Part shown: piece by piece, positions 26,708-35,750 of the stretch | How the letters are laid out: each line of letters begins with the position of its first letter | Numbering within the stretch: the stretch's first letter is position 1 | From: Scybalosoma faecavium | GTDB taxonomy: Bacteria; Bacillota; Clostridia; Christensenellales; Christensenellaceae | Direction of reading: 5' to 3' | Assembly: GCA_018716135.1 (NCBI GenBank) | Contig: DVKG01000006.1 | Location: forward strand, 206,138 to 270,137 | DNA: 64,000 nt | The notes under the pieces: generated by a model | Database searches by the model: none | Seen by the model: the letters and a program-made list of their open reading frames with translations, nothing else | Told to the model about the DNA's origin: nothing | Position numbers and translations under genes: made by a program

Positions 26708-27994
26708 ATGACAGCATTATTGACTAACACCTATTTCTGGTTTTTCCTGATTGCTGCCCTTGGTTATTTGTTCGGCGCAATAACCATTAAAGGTGTAAAC
26801 CTCGGCACATCGGGCGTACTCATTATCGCTCTCGTCGCAGGTCATTTCATGATGCAGATTGCCGGTCCCGCTCCCGCAGAAGGAGAGGAAGCTTCTAAGC
26901 TGTACACCGGCATAACAAAGGTTGTATCCAACCTAGGTATTATCAAAAACTGGGGTCTCGCAGTATTCGTTGGCTCCGTCGGCATGATTTCCGGTCCCGT
27001 GTTCTTCAGAAACTTCAAGAACAAAGTGTTTGCTTATCTGACGCTGGGTATTGTAATCATTCTGCTCGGTGTATTGACAACGATTGGAGTCGGAACCCTG
27101 TTTGGTATTGACCCCTCCATTTCCATCGGTCTGATGGACGGTTCTTTGACGACTACACCCGGCTTGGCCGCTGCTACAGGCTGCCTCGAAGGTTGGGTTT
27201 GCAACGAGGGTGCAAATGCTGGCATGGCAATGGACGGTCTGGTATCCACAGGCTATGGCGTTGCTTACCTGTTCGGCGTTGTCGGCGTGGTTCTGTATGT
27301 ACAGTTCCTCCCGAAGATCCTCAAAGTCGACATGAAAGTCGCAGTTAAAGAACTTCACGACAAGATCCACAACATACCCGCGGGCGCTAAGCCGAAGCGC
27401 GATCCTTCTACTCTCAAGCAGCTGGATTCTCTCGGTATGGTTCCCTTCTGCATCGTTATGATGCTTGGTATGGCTTTAGCAACTGTAACTATTCCGCTTG
27501 GCGGCGGTATGTCATTCTCTCTCGGTACAGCAGGCGGCCCGCTTTTCGCAGGTCTGATCATTGCTCACTTCGGCAGAATCGGCAATATCTCTCTGACTGT
27601 TCCGGATAAGACATTGAAGGTTATGCGCGAGCTCGGTCTGTGCATGTTCCTGCTCGGTGCTGGCGTAGACGCTGGTAAAGACTTCATTGAAATTCTGGCT
27701 AAAAATGGTGTTATACTGTTCGTTGCTGGTATTTTCATCGTTCTGGTTCCCGTCATCGTTGCCACATTCCTTGCAACAAAGGTATTCAAGCTCGACCTGC
27801 TCTCCACGCTCGGCTCTATCTGCGGCGGTATGACTTCGACACCTTCTCTCGGTGCTCTGGTTTCCGCTTCCGGTTCCGAGGACGTAGGCGTATCTTACGC
27901 AGCTACATATCCCTTCGCTTTGATCGTCGTTACAATAGCATCTCAGTTCATGGCAATGTTCTGGGCGATGCCAACCGGCATAGCTCCGTCGTAA
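26708..27994 (+). CDS. AAE-type permease, copy 1
   Basis: The 428-residue membrane protein with about 11 segments belongs to the aspartate:alanine exchanger (AspT/YidE) family. The two halves each carry the family repeat, with motifs GSLTTTPGLAAAT and GGMTSTPSLGALV. It lacks the two central TrkA_C (RCK_C) domains of AspT, which is why it is ~130 residues shorter. Substrate is unknown; the adjoining CoA transferase and dehydrogenase suggest exchange of a dicarboxylate or fermentation product. It is closely similar to the next gene. Strong codon bias suggests high expression. Confidence 0.82.
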   Translation: MTALLTNTYFWFFLIAALGYLFGAITIKGVNLGTSGVLIIALVAGHFMMQIAGPAPAEGEEASKLYTGITKVVSNLGIIKNWGLAVFVGSVGMISGPVFFRNFKNKVFAYLTLGIVIILLGVLTTIGVGTLFGIDPSISIGLMDGSLTTTPGLAAATGCLEGWVCNEGANAGMAMDGLVSTGYGVAYLFGVVGVVLYVQFLPKILKVDMKVAVKELHDKIHNIPAGAKPKRDPSTLKQLDSLGMVPFCIVMMLGMALATVTIPLGGGMSFSLGTAGGPLFAGLIIAHFGRIGNISLTVPDKTLKVMRELGLCMFLLGAGVDAGKDFIEILAKNGVILFVAGIFIVLVPVIVATFLATKVFKLDLLSTLGSICGGMTSTPSLGALVSASGSEDVGVSYAATYPFALIVVTIASQFMAMFWAMPTGIAPS

Positions 27995-28046
27995 ATAGGC
28001 TCGAATATAGCCTGAACTTCTACTAGGAATTCTAAAACATTCAACG

Positions 28047-28080
28047 CAGCCCCTGCTTCTCCAAGCAGGGGCATTTTTTA
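28047..28080 (+). terminator. Terminator after permease copy 1
   Basis: A perfect 10-bp stem GCCCCTGCTT/AAGCAGGGGC is followed by ATTTTTT. Confidence 0.9.
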
Positions 28081-28479
28081 TTAATTTTTTTCTATATAAA
28101 TACAAATAAAACTTTAAACGCTATTTATTTTCCAAATTACTTATTATATTCCATATGTCCATTATATTATTATCTCCACTGCCATATACTCAAGTCAAGA
28201 TATACATATATGCTATTTTTTTACAATTACATGTATAATATACCAAGATTTACCACGAGAGTTAATAAGTATTTTTATTTAAATTTCGTGTCAAATCTTG
28301 ACTTTATTTTGAAAAATGGTATAATTGAAATGTATCTATTAGAAAATGCCTGAAAATGCTATGTATGTTATATGAATACATTTTAGGCATTAACTAGAAA
28401 TTCTTGTTTTTACATTATTTTTTATGAATATTGATTTTTCTGTTTTACTTTAATATATTTTATAAGAAAGAGGGAAAAT
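28081..28479. other. AT-rich leader region of permease copy 2
   Basis: About 400 very AT-rich bases. They contain a clear promoter (28298-28325) and, in the resulting ~150-base leader, a 13-bp hairpin at 28345-28391 (AATGCCT plus AAAATG pairing with CATTTT plus AGGCATT). I recognise no known riboswitch class in it. Confidence 0.6.
28298..28325 (+). promoter_or_regulatory. Promoter of permease copy 2
   Basis: TTGACT (28298-28303) and TATAAT (28320-28325) with 16-base spacing. Copy 2 therefore has its own transcription start. Confidence 0.8.
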
Positions 28480-29772
28480 ATGACAGGACTAATTTCTAAC
28501 ACGTACTTCTGGTTTTTCCTGATCGCAGCTGTCGGCTATCTGCTCGGCGCAATAACGATCAAGGGAGTAAACCTCGGCACATCCGGCGTCCTCATCATGG
28601 CACTCGTCGGCGGCCATTTCATCAAGCAGCTCGCGGGCGCAGCTCCGGCTGACGGTGAAGAACCTACAGAAATGTACACAAAGATGATGAAGGTCATCTC
28701 CAACCTCGGCGTCATCAAAAACTGGGGTCTGGCAGTATTCGTAGGCTCCGTAGGCATGATCGCAGGTCCGGTATTCTTCAGAAACTTCAAGAACAAGGTA
28801 TTCGCTTACCTCGCTCTCGGCGTTTTGATCATCGTACTGGGCTGCGCTACGACAATCGTAGTCGGTAACATATTCGGTACTCACCCGGCTATCGCAATTG
28901 GTCTGCTCGACGGTTCTCTGACAACGACGCCCGGTCTCGCTGCGGCGACAGATTGCTTGGCAGGCTACACAGCAGGCAGTTCATATATTGACCCAACGAT
29001 GGGCTTGGACAAGATGGTATCGACAGGTTACGGCGTTGCTTACGTATTCGGCGTTATCGGCGTTGTTCTGTTCGTTCAGTTCCTCCCCAGAATCCTCAAG
29101 CTCGACATGCAGAAGGCTGTTGCTGAGCTGGCTGAGAAGCTGCACGGCGTACAGGCTGGCGGAAAGCCGAAGCGTGATCCTTCTACACTCAGACAGCTCG
29201 ACTCCATGGGCATGGTTGCATTCTGCATCACAATGACTCTTGGTATGGCTCTGGCTACAGTTACAATCCCGCTCGGCGGTGGTCTTTCCTTCTCTCTCGG
29301 TACAGCAGGCGGTCCGCTTTTCGCAGGTCTGATTATTGCTCACTTCGGCAGAATCGGCAATATCTCTCTGACAGTACCTGAGAAGACACTGAAGATCCTC
29401 CGTGAGCTCGGTCTGTGCATGTTCCTCCTCGGCGCCGGCGTAGACGCTGGTCAGGACTTCATATCTATTCTGGCTGCAAACGGTGTTATGCTCTTCGTCG
29501 AAGGTATCATCATCGTTCTCGTTCCGATTATCGTCGGTACGCTCGTTGCTACAAAGGTATTCAAGCTCGACCTGCTCTCCACACTCGGTTCCGTTTGCGG
29601 CGGTATGACATCTACTCCCGCTCTTGGTACTCTGATCCAGGCTACAGGTACTGAGGATGTAGGCGTATCTTACGCAGCTACATATCCCTTCGCTCTGATC
29701 GTAGTTACTATCGCATCGCAGTTTATGGCGATGCTGTGGGCAATGCCGTATCCCGGCGTTATCGCTCCGTAA
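28480..29772 (+). CDS. AAE-type permease, copy 2
   Basis: This 430-residue paralogue of the upstream gene is identical over long stretches (for example LGTSGVLI and PLFAGLIIAHFGRIGNISLTVP). It differs mainly in the loop after GLAAAT, where copy 1 has EGWVCNEGANAG and copy 2 has AGYTAGSSYIDPTMG. Both lack the TrkA_C domains. Different promoters with similar proteins suggest tuning of dose or of substrate. It has its own strong promoter and terminator and AGAAAGAGGG before the ATG. Confidence 0.82.
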   Translation: MTGLISNTYFWFFLIAAVGYLLGAITIKGVNLGTSGVLIMALVGGHFIKQLAGAAPADGEEPTEMYTKMMKVISNLGVIKNWGLAVFVGSVGMIAGPVFFRNFKNKVFAYLALGVLIIVLGCATTIVVGNIFGTHPAIAIGLLDGSLTTTPGLAAATDCLAGYTAGSSYIDPTMGLDKMVSTGYGVAYVFGVIGVVLFVQFLPRILKLDMQKAVAELAEKLHGVQAGGKPKRDPSTLRQLDSMGMVAFCITMTLGMALATVTIPLGGGLSFSLGTAGGPLFAGLIIAHFGRIGNISLTVPEKTLKILRELGLCMFLLGAGVDAGQDFISILAANGVMLFVEGIIIVLVPIIVGTLVATKVFKLDLLSTLGSVCGGMTSTPALGTLIQATGTEDVGVSYAATYPFALIVVTIASQFMAMLWAMPYPGVIAP

Positions 29773-29792
29773 CTTATCTAAAATCTAAAACT

Positions 29793-29824
29793 GAAACCCG
29801 CTCTTATCTGAGCGGGTTTTTTTA
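29793..29824 (+). terminator. Terminator after permease copy 2
   Basis: 9-bp stem AACCCGCTC/GAGCGGGTT followed by a T-run. Confidence 0.9.
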
Positions 29825-29843
29825 ATACTTTCTAAAAAAGGTG

Positions 29844-29871
29844 TTGACACTATTTCATTTCATGATATAAT
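29844..29871 (+). promoter_or_regulatory. Promoter of the metK leader
   Basis: Consensus TTGACA (29844-29849) and TATAAT (29866-29871), 16-base spacing. Confidence 0.88.
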
Positions 29872-29877
29872 CTAAGT

Positions 29878-30000
29878 GAGCCTTATCAAGAGTGGCTGAG
29901 GGACAGGCCCTGTGACGCCCGGCAACCGCAAGTACGGTGCCAATTCCTGATAGATGAGGATTACATCTGTTCCTCATCTCTTATGAGATGAGTTTTTTTA
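29878..30000 (+). ncRNA. SAM-I (S-box) riboswitch
   Basis: The aptamer has the diagnostic segments CTTATCAAGAG, GGCTGAGGGA, the GCCCGGCAACC core, GGTGCCAATTCC, and closing TGATAG. GATGAGGA (29953-29960) can pair with TCCTCATC (29971-29978) as antiterminator. The alternative terminator CTCATCTC/GAGATGAG (29973-29992) ends in seven T. High S-adenosylmethionine should stop transcription before metK. Confidence 0.95.
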
Positions 30001-30084
30001 TGAGTATATTCCATGTCGCTCTTGATTAGGTATTCGAGGGCGAATTTTTTTCCCGCAAATACAAATCTTTGGAGGAGAACCAAC

Positions 30085-31254
30085 ATGAGAACACATTTCA
30101 CATCCGAATCCGTAACAGAAGGTCATCCTGATAAGCTTTGCGATCAGGTCTCCGATGCAGTGCTCGACGATATTCTCTCTCACGATCCTACAGCCAGAGT
30201 GGCATGCGAATGCGCAGTAAACACCGGTCTGCTCCTCGTTATGGGTGAAATCACTACCACATCATATGTCGATATACAGAAGATAGCACGCGATACGATA
30301 AGAGATATAGGCTTCACGGGAAGCTCTATGGGCTTCGACGCCGACACATGCGGCGTTATCGTCAGCATAGACGAACAATCCCCTGACATATCTATGGGCG
30401 TTTCTGACGCTCTGGAAGGCAGAGGAACGGACACAAGGGACACAGGCGCCGGAGACCAGGGCATGATGTTCGGCTTCGCCTGCAATCAAACTCCTGAGCT
30501 TATGCCGCTGCCTATAAGCTTAGCTCACACTCTCACCCGCAAGCTGGCCTCAGTCCGCAAATCCGGCGAACTGCCTTTCCTTCTCCCCGACGGAAAGAGC
30601 CAGGTTACGGTAGAATACGACGATGGAAAGCCCGTCCGCATAGACACAATCGTAGTCTCCTCTCAGCACATCGCCGAGGCGTCTCAGAAAGATATACACG
30701 ACGGAATCATTGAAACAGTTATCAAACCCACTATGCCCGCCGATATGCTGGACGACAAGACGAGAATACTCATTAACCCTACGGGGCGCTTCGTAGTCGG
30801 CGGCCCTCATGGGGACTCCGGTCTGACAGGCCGTAAAATAATCGTAGATACCTACGGCGGCTACGCTCATCACGGCGGCGGCGCATTCTCCGGCAAGGAC
30901 CCGACTAAGGTAGACCGCAGCGCCAGCTACGCAGCCAGATATGCAGCTAAAAACATGGTTGCGGCAGGTCTCGCCGACGCCCTGGAGATTCAGGTAGCGT
31001 ATGCCATCGGCGTTGCGCGCCCTGTCTCGATTTTTGTCAACAGCTTCGGCACAGGCAAGCTCGACGACGCAAAGCTCGCCGACATAGTCCGCCGCACGTT
31101 TGATTTGCGTCCTTCTGCTATTATCGAAACGCTCAATCTCCGCCGCCCCATCTACAAGCAGACAGCAAGCTATGGACACTTTGGCAGACCAGACTTGGCT
31201 CTTCCGTGGGAGAGACTCGACCGAGTTGACGAGCTGAGAGAATATCTCAAATAA
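30085..31254 (+). CDS. metK: S-adenosylmethionine synthetase
   Basis: The 389-residue enzyme makes S-adenosylmethionine from methionine and ATP. Motifs SESVTEGHPDKLCDQ, GAGDQGMMFG and GGGAFSGKDPTKVDRS are canonical. The ATG at 30085 follows GGAGGAG. Product feedback through the SAM-I leader is expected. The salvage-type mtnA and aldolase genes at 41.5-43.3 kb may handle by-products of the cofactor. Confidence 0.98.
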   Translation: MRTHFTSESVTEGHPDKLCDQVSDAVLDDILSHDPTARVACECAVNTGLLLVMGEITTTSYVDIQKIARDTIRDIGFTGSSMGFDADTCGVIVSIDEQSPDISMGVSDALEGRGTDTRDTGAGDQGMMFGFACNQTPELMPLPISLAHTLTRKLASVRKSGELPFLLPDGKSQVTVEYDDGKPVRIDTIVVSSQHIAEASQKDIHDGIIETVIKPTMPADMLDDKTRILINPTGRFVVGGPHGDSGLTGRKIIVDTYGGYAHHGGGAFSGKDPTKVDRSASYAARYAAKNMVAAGLADALEIQVAYAIGVARPVSIFVNSFGTGKLDDAKLADIVRRTFDLRPSAIIETLNLRRPIYKQTASYGHFGRPDLALPWERLDRVDELREYLK

Positions 31255-31277
31255 ATCTATATATAAATAAACAATCA

Positions 31278-31304
31278 GGGAGCCAACATCGGCTCCCTTT
31301 TATT
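31278..31304 (+). terminator. Terminator after metK
   Basis: GGGAGCC/GGCTCCC stem with 6-base loop, then TTTTATT. Confidence 0.85.
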
Positions 31305-31323
31305 ATGCGTCATATTATTTTGT

Positions 31324-32571
31324 CTATAAAATCTTCTTCCCTCTCGCCCACACGGCGGTTATCTTTCTCTCGTCGGATAGATACATCATTCTCTCCAGCC
31401 TGTCCGCCAAGCTGAGAGCATCTGTATTAACCAAGTGCGAATCGTCCAGCAGAACGGCGTGAAACGGCGCCCCGGGGAGGAAGCCCGCTTTCTCTCCGAA
31501 AAAGTCTGCATTAGTCGCCATATGCAAAACTTCACTTATAGTGAGACACCTGTCCTTCTTTCTGCAGAGCACATACCTGAGCTTTGAAACTTTTATCGCT
31601 TCTGCCATGACGTCCAGCATACACAGCTTGCTTCCGCCGGCTATATCCGAGCCTAGCCCGAGCTTCACGCCGCGGCTAAGCAGCTCGCGCACATGAGCCG
31701 CGCCGCTGGACACATTTGTGTTTGAATCCGGGCAGTGCGCCACAGTCACTCCCGCCTTTTTTATCAGCTCTATCTCTCTGTCGTCAGAATGTACGCAATG
31801 AGCCATTACTGTCCTCTCGTTCCACAAGCCGTGCGCCGCATACACATCAGCGTACACTTCGCTCTCAGGATGCAGCTTTTTTACCAGCTCAATTTCAGAA
31901 ATATTCTCAGACAAGTGAGACTGCACGGGCAGCCCGCGCTCCTCAGCAATTTTCCCAAGAGCGTCCATAAGCTCGCCCGTACACGACGGCACAAAGCGCG
32001 GCGTTATTATAGGTTTTACTGAACGATAATCCCTTCTCGAGCATTCTTCCAGCCATTCCAGCGTGCTCATTACGGAATTGCTTTCTCTCAATGAATCCGG
32101 CGCGTTTCTGTCCATATTCACTTTGCCCACATACGCCTCTATCCCCGCCTTTTCCAGCTCATCCATAAGTATCATAGTAGCGGGAACGTGAACGGTTGCG
32201 AATACTACCGCGCGCGTCGTTCCTTTCCTCACCAATTCTTTCGCAAAGGCAGAATAAATTTCTTTGGCAAACGCCTCGTCAGCAAACTTAGCCTCTCCCG
32301 GGAAAGTATACCTGTCCAGCCAATCCAGCAGTTCAAGATCAAACCCGACTCCGCGCAAGGCGTATTGCGGCGCATGCACGTGCATATCCGTCATTCCGGG
32401 TATCAAAAGACCTCCGAGCTCTGTTATTTTTTCTTTATCGTATTTCTCGGGCAGTGTATCGTAAACGCCTTCTATCTCTCCGTTGCGCACGACGATGTAT
32501 CCGCTCTCTATTTCCTCAAGCAAATCCAGCGTCGGCGCATATACTATGTCAGCCTTATATATCTCAGTCAT
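31324..32571 (-). CDS. guaD: Guanine deaminase
   Basis: This 415-residue amidohydrolase converts guanine to xanthine. Metal ligands are in DMHVHAPQY and in AHCVHSDD, with the late Asp in LGLGSDIAGG; PRFVPSCT and QSHLSEN are typical of guanine deaminases. GGGAG precedes the ATG at 32571; an upstream in-frame ATG is less well placed. It is last in the yqeC-xdhC-hydA-guaD operon, which suggests purine breakdown through xanthine. The related SsnA-type amidohydrolases are a less likely alternative. Confidence 0.9.
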   Translation of the reverse strand: MTEIYKADIVYAPTLDLLEEIESGYIVVRNGEIEGVYDTLPEKYDKEKITELGGLLIPGMTDMHVHAPQYALRGVGFDLELLDWLDRYTFPGEAKFADEAFAKEIYSAFAKELVRKGTTRAVVFATVHVPATMILMDELEKAGIEAYVGKVNMDRNAPDSLRESNSVMSTLEWLEECSRRDYRSVKPIITPRFVPSCTGELMDALGKIAEERGLPVQSHLSENISEIELVKKLHPESEVYADVYAAHGLWNERTVMAHCVHSDDREIELIKKAGVTVAHCPDSNTNVSSGAAHVRELLSRGVKLGLGSDIAGGSKLCMLDVMAEAIKVSKLRYVLCRKKDRCLTISEVLHMATNADFFGEKAGFLPGAPFHAVLLDDSHLVNTDALSLADRLERMMYLSDERKITAVWARGKKIL

Positions 32572-32582
32572 GCGCTCTCCCA

Positions 32583-33959
32583 TCAATCTCTGAAAAAATT
32601 GCTTTTCCCGCGATGCACAAATTGTCCGCGCGAGAACAGAACCTGCTCGCCTTTTTCCACCGCCGTTTCCCCGTTGAGTATGACATATTCCGCCCTGCCT
32701 TTGAGCTCCATGCCTTCATACGGAGAATAATCCGTATTGTACGCAGAATTTTCCACAGTAACAGTTTCTGTTATATCCGGATTCCAGACTACCAAGTCTG
32801 CGTCGCTGCCTTCGGCTATCTTGCCTTTTTCAGGATACATGCCGAACAGCTTCGCCGGTCTTTCGCACATCAAAGCAAGCATATCCGTCAAGCTCGCTCT
32901 GCCGCTGTCTATTCCGTATGTATAGAAAAGCTTCGCGCGGTGCTGCACCCCCGGCATTCCCCCCGGCGTACGAGAGAAGTCTATCTCAGAGCGGTTCTTC
33001 TGCTTCATTGTAAAAGAACAATGGTCAGTGCCCAACGTATCTATCTCGCCTTTCGCTATAGACGCCCACAGCTCGTCGCAATCGCTTTTCTTTCTCAAAG
33101 GCGGTGAAATAACGAACTTGTTCCCGTCGGCGCGGTCATAAAACTCGTCCGTCATGGTGAGATACTGCGGACAAGTCTCAGCGTACAGCTTAGTCCCATA
33201 TCTTCGCGCCGTCCTGATTGCATCTACACCCTTTGCCGAGCTGATATGCACAACATTGACATGCGCATTCGCCAGCCTTGCTATCGCGGCCAGTCTGTCT
33301 ATCGCTTCGGCTTCTATATCGTCCGGTCGCGCCAGAGCATGATATTTTACCTCTCTCCTGCCCGAAGCCAGAAGCCTCTCTGTCAATACGTCTGCCAAAG
33401 CTCCGTTCTCGCAATGCACCCCCGCAACGCCGCCTATCTCTTTCACTTTGCACAGCACTTCAAAAATCTCCCTGTCAGAGAGGCAAAGATTCGGATAAGC
33501 CATATACAGCTTAAAGGACGTAACGCCTTTCTCCGCCATATCTGCAATTTCCTCGAGCGTCTGCGCGTCAGCTCTGCTTACAGCCATATGAAAGCCATAG
33601 TTGCAGTGCGCGCCCTCCGCCTTTTTCTGCCATACGGAAAGAGCGTCTCCGAGAGTCATATCGCCCTCCTGAGTCGCAAAGTCCAGAACTGTGGTCGTCC
33701 CTCCGAGAAGAGCCGCCCGCGTGCCCGAATCGAAATTGTCAGCCGTAGTAATATCGCCGAGCGGCATATCAAAGTGAGTATGAGTATCTATAAATCCCGG
33801 AAACACAAACATTCCGTTTGCATTTATTCTTACTGCTTCTGTCGTTATACTTGAAGCTATGCCGACAATTTTTCCATTATCTACGAGAATGTCGCCTTTT
33901 ATTACGCCATCCTCTGTGACTATATTCCCGTTTGTAATCATCAGCCTGCCTTTTCCCAT
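32583..33959 (-). CDS. hydA: Dihydropyrimidinase/hydantoinase family hydrolase
   Basis: The 458-residue cyclic amidohydrolase has metal-binding motif GFIDTHTHFDMP, the carboxylated Lys region VTSFKLYMAYPN, and HCENG. AAAGGGG lies upstream of the ATG chosen at 33959. Hydantoinase-like genes are common in clusters around selenium-dependent molybdenum hydroxylases and may open a purine-derived ring. Exact substrate (dihydropyrimidine, hydantoin or a purine intermediate) is not readable. Confidence 0.88.
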   Translation of the reverse strand: MGKGRLMITNGNIVTEDGVIKGDILVDNGKIVGIASSITTEAVRINANGMFVFPGFIDTHTHFDMPLGDITTADNFDSGTRAALLGGTTTVLDFATQEGDMTLGDALSVWQKKAEGAHCNYGFHMAVSRADAQTLEEIADMAEKGVTSFKLYMAYPNLCLSDREIFEVLCKVKEIGGVAGVHCENGALADVLTERLLASGRREVKYHALARPDDIEAEAIDRLAAIARLANAHVNVVHISSAKGVDAIRTARRYGTKLYAETCPQYLTMTDEFYDRADGNKFVISPPLRKKSDCDELWASIAKGEIDTLGTDHCSFTMKQKNRSEIDFSRTPGGMPGVQHRAKLFYTYGIDSGRASLTDMLALMCERPAKLFGMYPEKGKIAEGSDADLVVWNPDITETVTVENSAYNTDYSPYEGMELKGRAEYVILNGETAVEKGEQVLFSRGQFVHRGKSNFFRD

Positions 33960-33973
33960 GCTTATCCCCTTTC

Positions 33974-34891
33974 TCATAAATCAAATTTGTTTATAAGAAT
34001 CTCTACGCTCCCTCCGCATACCATCCCGATATCTCCGGCGTCTGTCAGCTCCAGCTGCACCAGAGCATTGCCCGGCTCTTGAGCCTGAGCCAAGCGTATA
34101 GCCCGCGCTTCCACCGCTCCTCCGCCTATGGTGCCTATCGGCTCTCCGTCTGAAGTCAGCGCCATAATGCTTCCTATTCCGCGCGGTACGCTTCCTCTAG
34201 CGCCGATTATAGTGACGAACGCGCTGACGTCCCGTTTTTTTATAAGTTTTTCTACTTCGGCCGGAATCCCGCCTTCGCTGCCCATCTCGGATATTACTTC
34301 TGCAAGTATGGCTACGGCTATTTCGGCAGGAGTTCTCGCGCCTATCTTCAGCCCTATCGGAGAATGTACTTTTTTGAGCAGTTCGTCTGAAAAGCCGAGA
34401 GCGCGCATCTTCTCCATAGTCGCCGATACCTTCGCCCTGCTGCCTATCATTCCCAGATACCCAAAGGGAGAGCGCAATATCTTTTCCAGACATCGCGCGT
34501 CGTCTTTATGCCCCCGCGTAACTATTACGAAGGACGTGTCGTTTTGGCACGGCACTTTCTCCAGCATCTCTATAAAGTCGCCGCAAAACACCTTGCACCC
34601 CTCGAGCTTTTCTTCGTCTGCAAACTCGGAACGATCGTCCAAAGCATATACCGTAAAGCCCAGCATTTCAGCTATTTTGCAGACATAATACCCTACAAAG
34701 CCCAGACCGCAGACTACCATAGCTCTGCGCCTCAAAAGAGGAATGCTGAAATAATCCTCCCCATCGCAGTTAATTTTCTCCGGACGTCCGGCAGTCTGTT
34801 TGACTATTACTCTATCCCCTGATATCGGCAAAAGCGCGCCGGCGTCGCTTCCCAAAGCCTGTGCGATTAAATCCAAATCTCGTTTATCCAC
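33974..34891 (-). CDS. XdhC/CoxI-like maturation factor with swapped domain order
   Basis: The 305-residue protein carries both halves of XdhC but in reversed order. The Rossmann half comes first (VVCGLGFVGYYVCKIAEMLG near 58-78, then GYLGMIGSRAKV, then IGLKIGARTPAEIAVAILAE). The XdhC/CoxI half is at the C-terminus (VTIIGARGSVPRGIGSIM, DGEPIGTIGGGAVEARAI). XdhC proteins insert or sulfurate the molybdenum cofactor of xanthine dehydrogenase-like enzymes. No hydroxylase is in the window. The gene overlaps yqeC by 8 bases. Confidence 0.85.
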   Translation of the reverse strand: MDKRDLDLIAQALGSDAGALLPISGDRVIVKQTAGRPEKINCDGEDYFSIPLLRRRAMVVCGLGFVGYYVCKIAEMLGFTVYALDDRSEFADEEKLEGCKVFCGDFIEMLEKVPCQNDTSFVIVTRGHKDDARCLEKILRSPFGYLGMIGSRAKVSATMEKMRALGFSDELLKKVHSPIGLKIGARTPAEIAVAILAEVISEMGSEGGIPAEVEKLIKKRDVSAFVTIIGARGSVPRGIGSIMALTSDGEPIGTIGGGAVEARAIRLAQAQEPGNALVQLELTDAGDIGMVCGGSVEILINKFDL

Positions 34892-35582
34892 CTAATCTCT
34901 CCCACCTTCCCTCATGAAGAGAGCTTAAGCATACTTCTGCACCCGACTCGAAGAGCATTTCGCCCAGCTCTGCCGCCGCTTCCTCGTTGAGATCACGCTG
35001 ATTTATGAGTATAACGCTTTTGTCAGGCGCACTGCTTTTTATTAAAGTCAGCATATCTTCTTTAGTTAATATGTCATCGCTCTTTTTCTTCAAAATTTGC
35101 ATTGCCGCACTAACTTTATAGCACGACTTTTCTATAGCAGCTCCGTAACCCGCCATACCTGCTACATATATTACGCTCCTTGAGAAGCTCGGTATATTCG
35201 TCTCTCCTTCTGAAGAAATCTTGATAGGCTTTTGTTTCGCTTCGTCTGCTTCTACAAGTACATAATCCGCCATCCTGCTCATGAGTTGTATTTTTTCAGG
35301 CGTCTCGGCATGCAGTCTGCCTCTGCTCTCTCTCGAGCCTACGGCCACAATGCCGCCGACCTTTAGCTCTGCTCTGAGTTCAGCATCTGACGGAGATATA
35401 AGCGTTGCCCTAACCTGCTTAGTCGTCGGCGCAAACATACTGCTCGTCGTCGTGATTATCACGCTCGCGCCCAGCTTTTGCAGCTCCTTTGCCAATATAA
35501 ACATAGCCGTTGATTTGCCGCCTCCGCCTATGAACGACGTGACTCCGCGCTCTATTCCCAACGCTTTATATAGATTATTCAT
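34884..35582 (-). CDS. yqeC: YqeC-like selenium-dependent hydroxylase accessory protein
   Basis: The 232-residue protein has a P-loop-like FIGGGGKSTAMF motif and the later VLVEADEAKQKPIK segment typical of YqeC, a marker of selenium-dependent molybdenum hydroxylase maturation. It begins the operon that continues with the XdhC-like gene, hydA and guaD. The hydroxylase it serves must be elsewhere. The divergent TrmB-like regulator may control this operon. Confidence 0.88.
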   Translation of the reverse strand: MNNLYKALGIERGVTSFIGGGGKSTAMFILAKELQKLGASVIITTTSSMFAPTTKQVRATLISPSDAELRAELKVGGIVAVGSRESRGRLHAETPEKIQLMSRMADYVLVEADEAKQKPIKISSEGETNIPSFSRSVIYVAGMAGYGAAIEKSCYKVSAAMQILKKKSDDILTKEDMLTLIKSSAPDKSVILINQRDLNEEAAAELGEMLFESGAEVCLSSLHEGRWERLGG

Positions 35583-35687
35583 ATATTCTCCTTGAATTAT
35601 TTCTCTATCGAAAGAATAGCAAATGTCTTTTCAAGTGTCAAGTATCGCATATTCGTCTAAAATTCTAAAAAATATACATATACCCTA

Positions 35688-35716
35688 TTGACAACTGCAT
35701 TCGCAGATAGTATAGT
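35688..35716 (+). promoter_or_regulatory. Promoter of the TrmB-like regulator
   Basis: TTGACA (35688-35693) and TATAGT (35711-35716) with 17-base spacing, about 30 bases before the TTG start. Confidence 0.8.
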
Positions 35717-35750
35717 AGTCTCAAACAGGAACACTAACGGAGGTGTTATC

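Noticed and set aside
33974..34891. Two separate genes (XdhC C-half and CoxI half) joined by an assembly error
   Set aside because: The frame is continuous, the linker is reasonable, and overlaps with neighbours on both sides fit a single operon gene.
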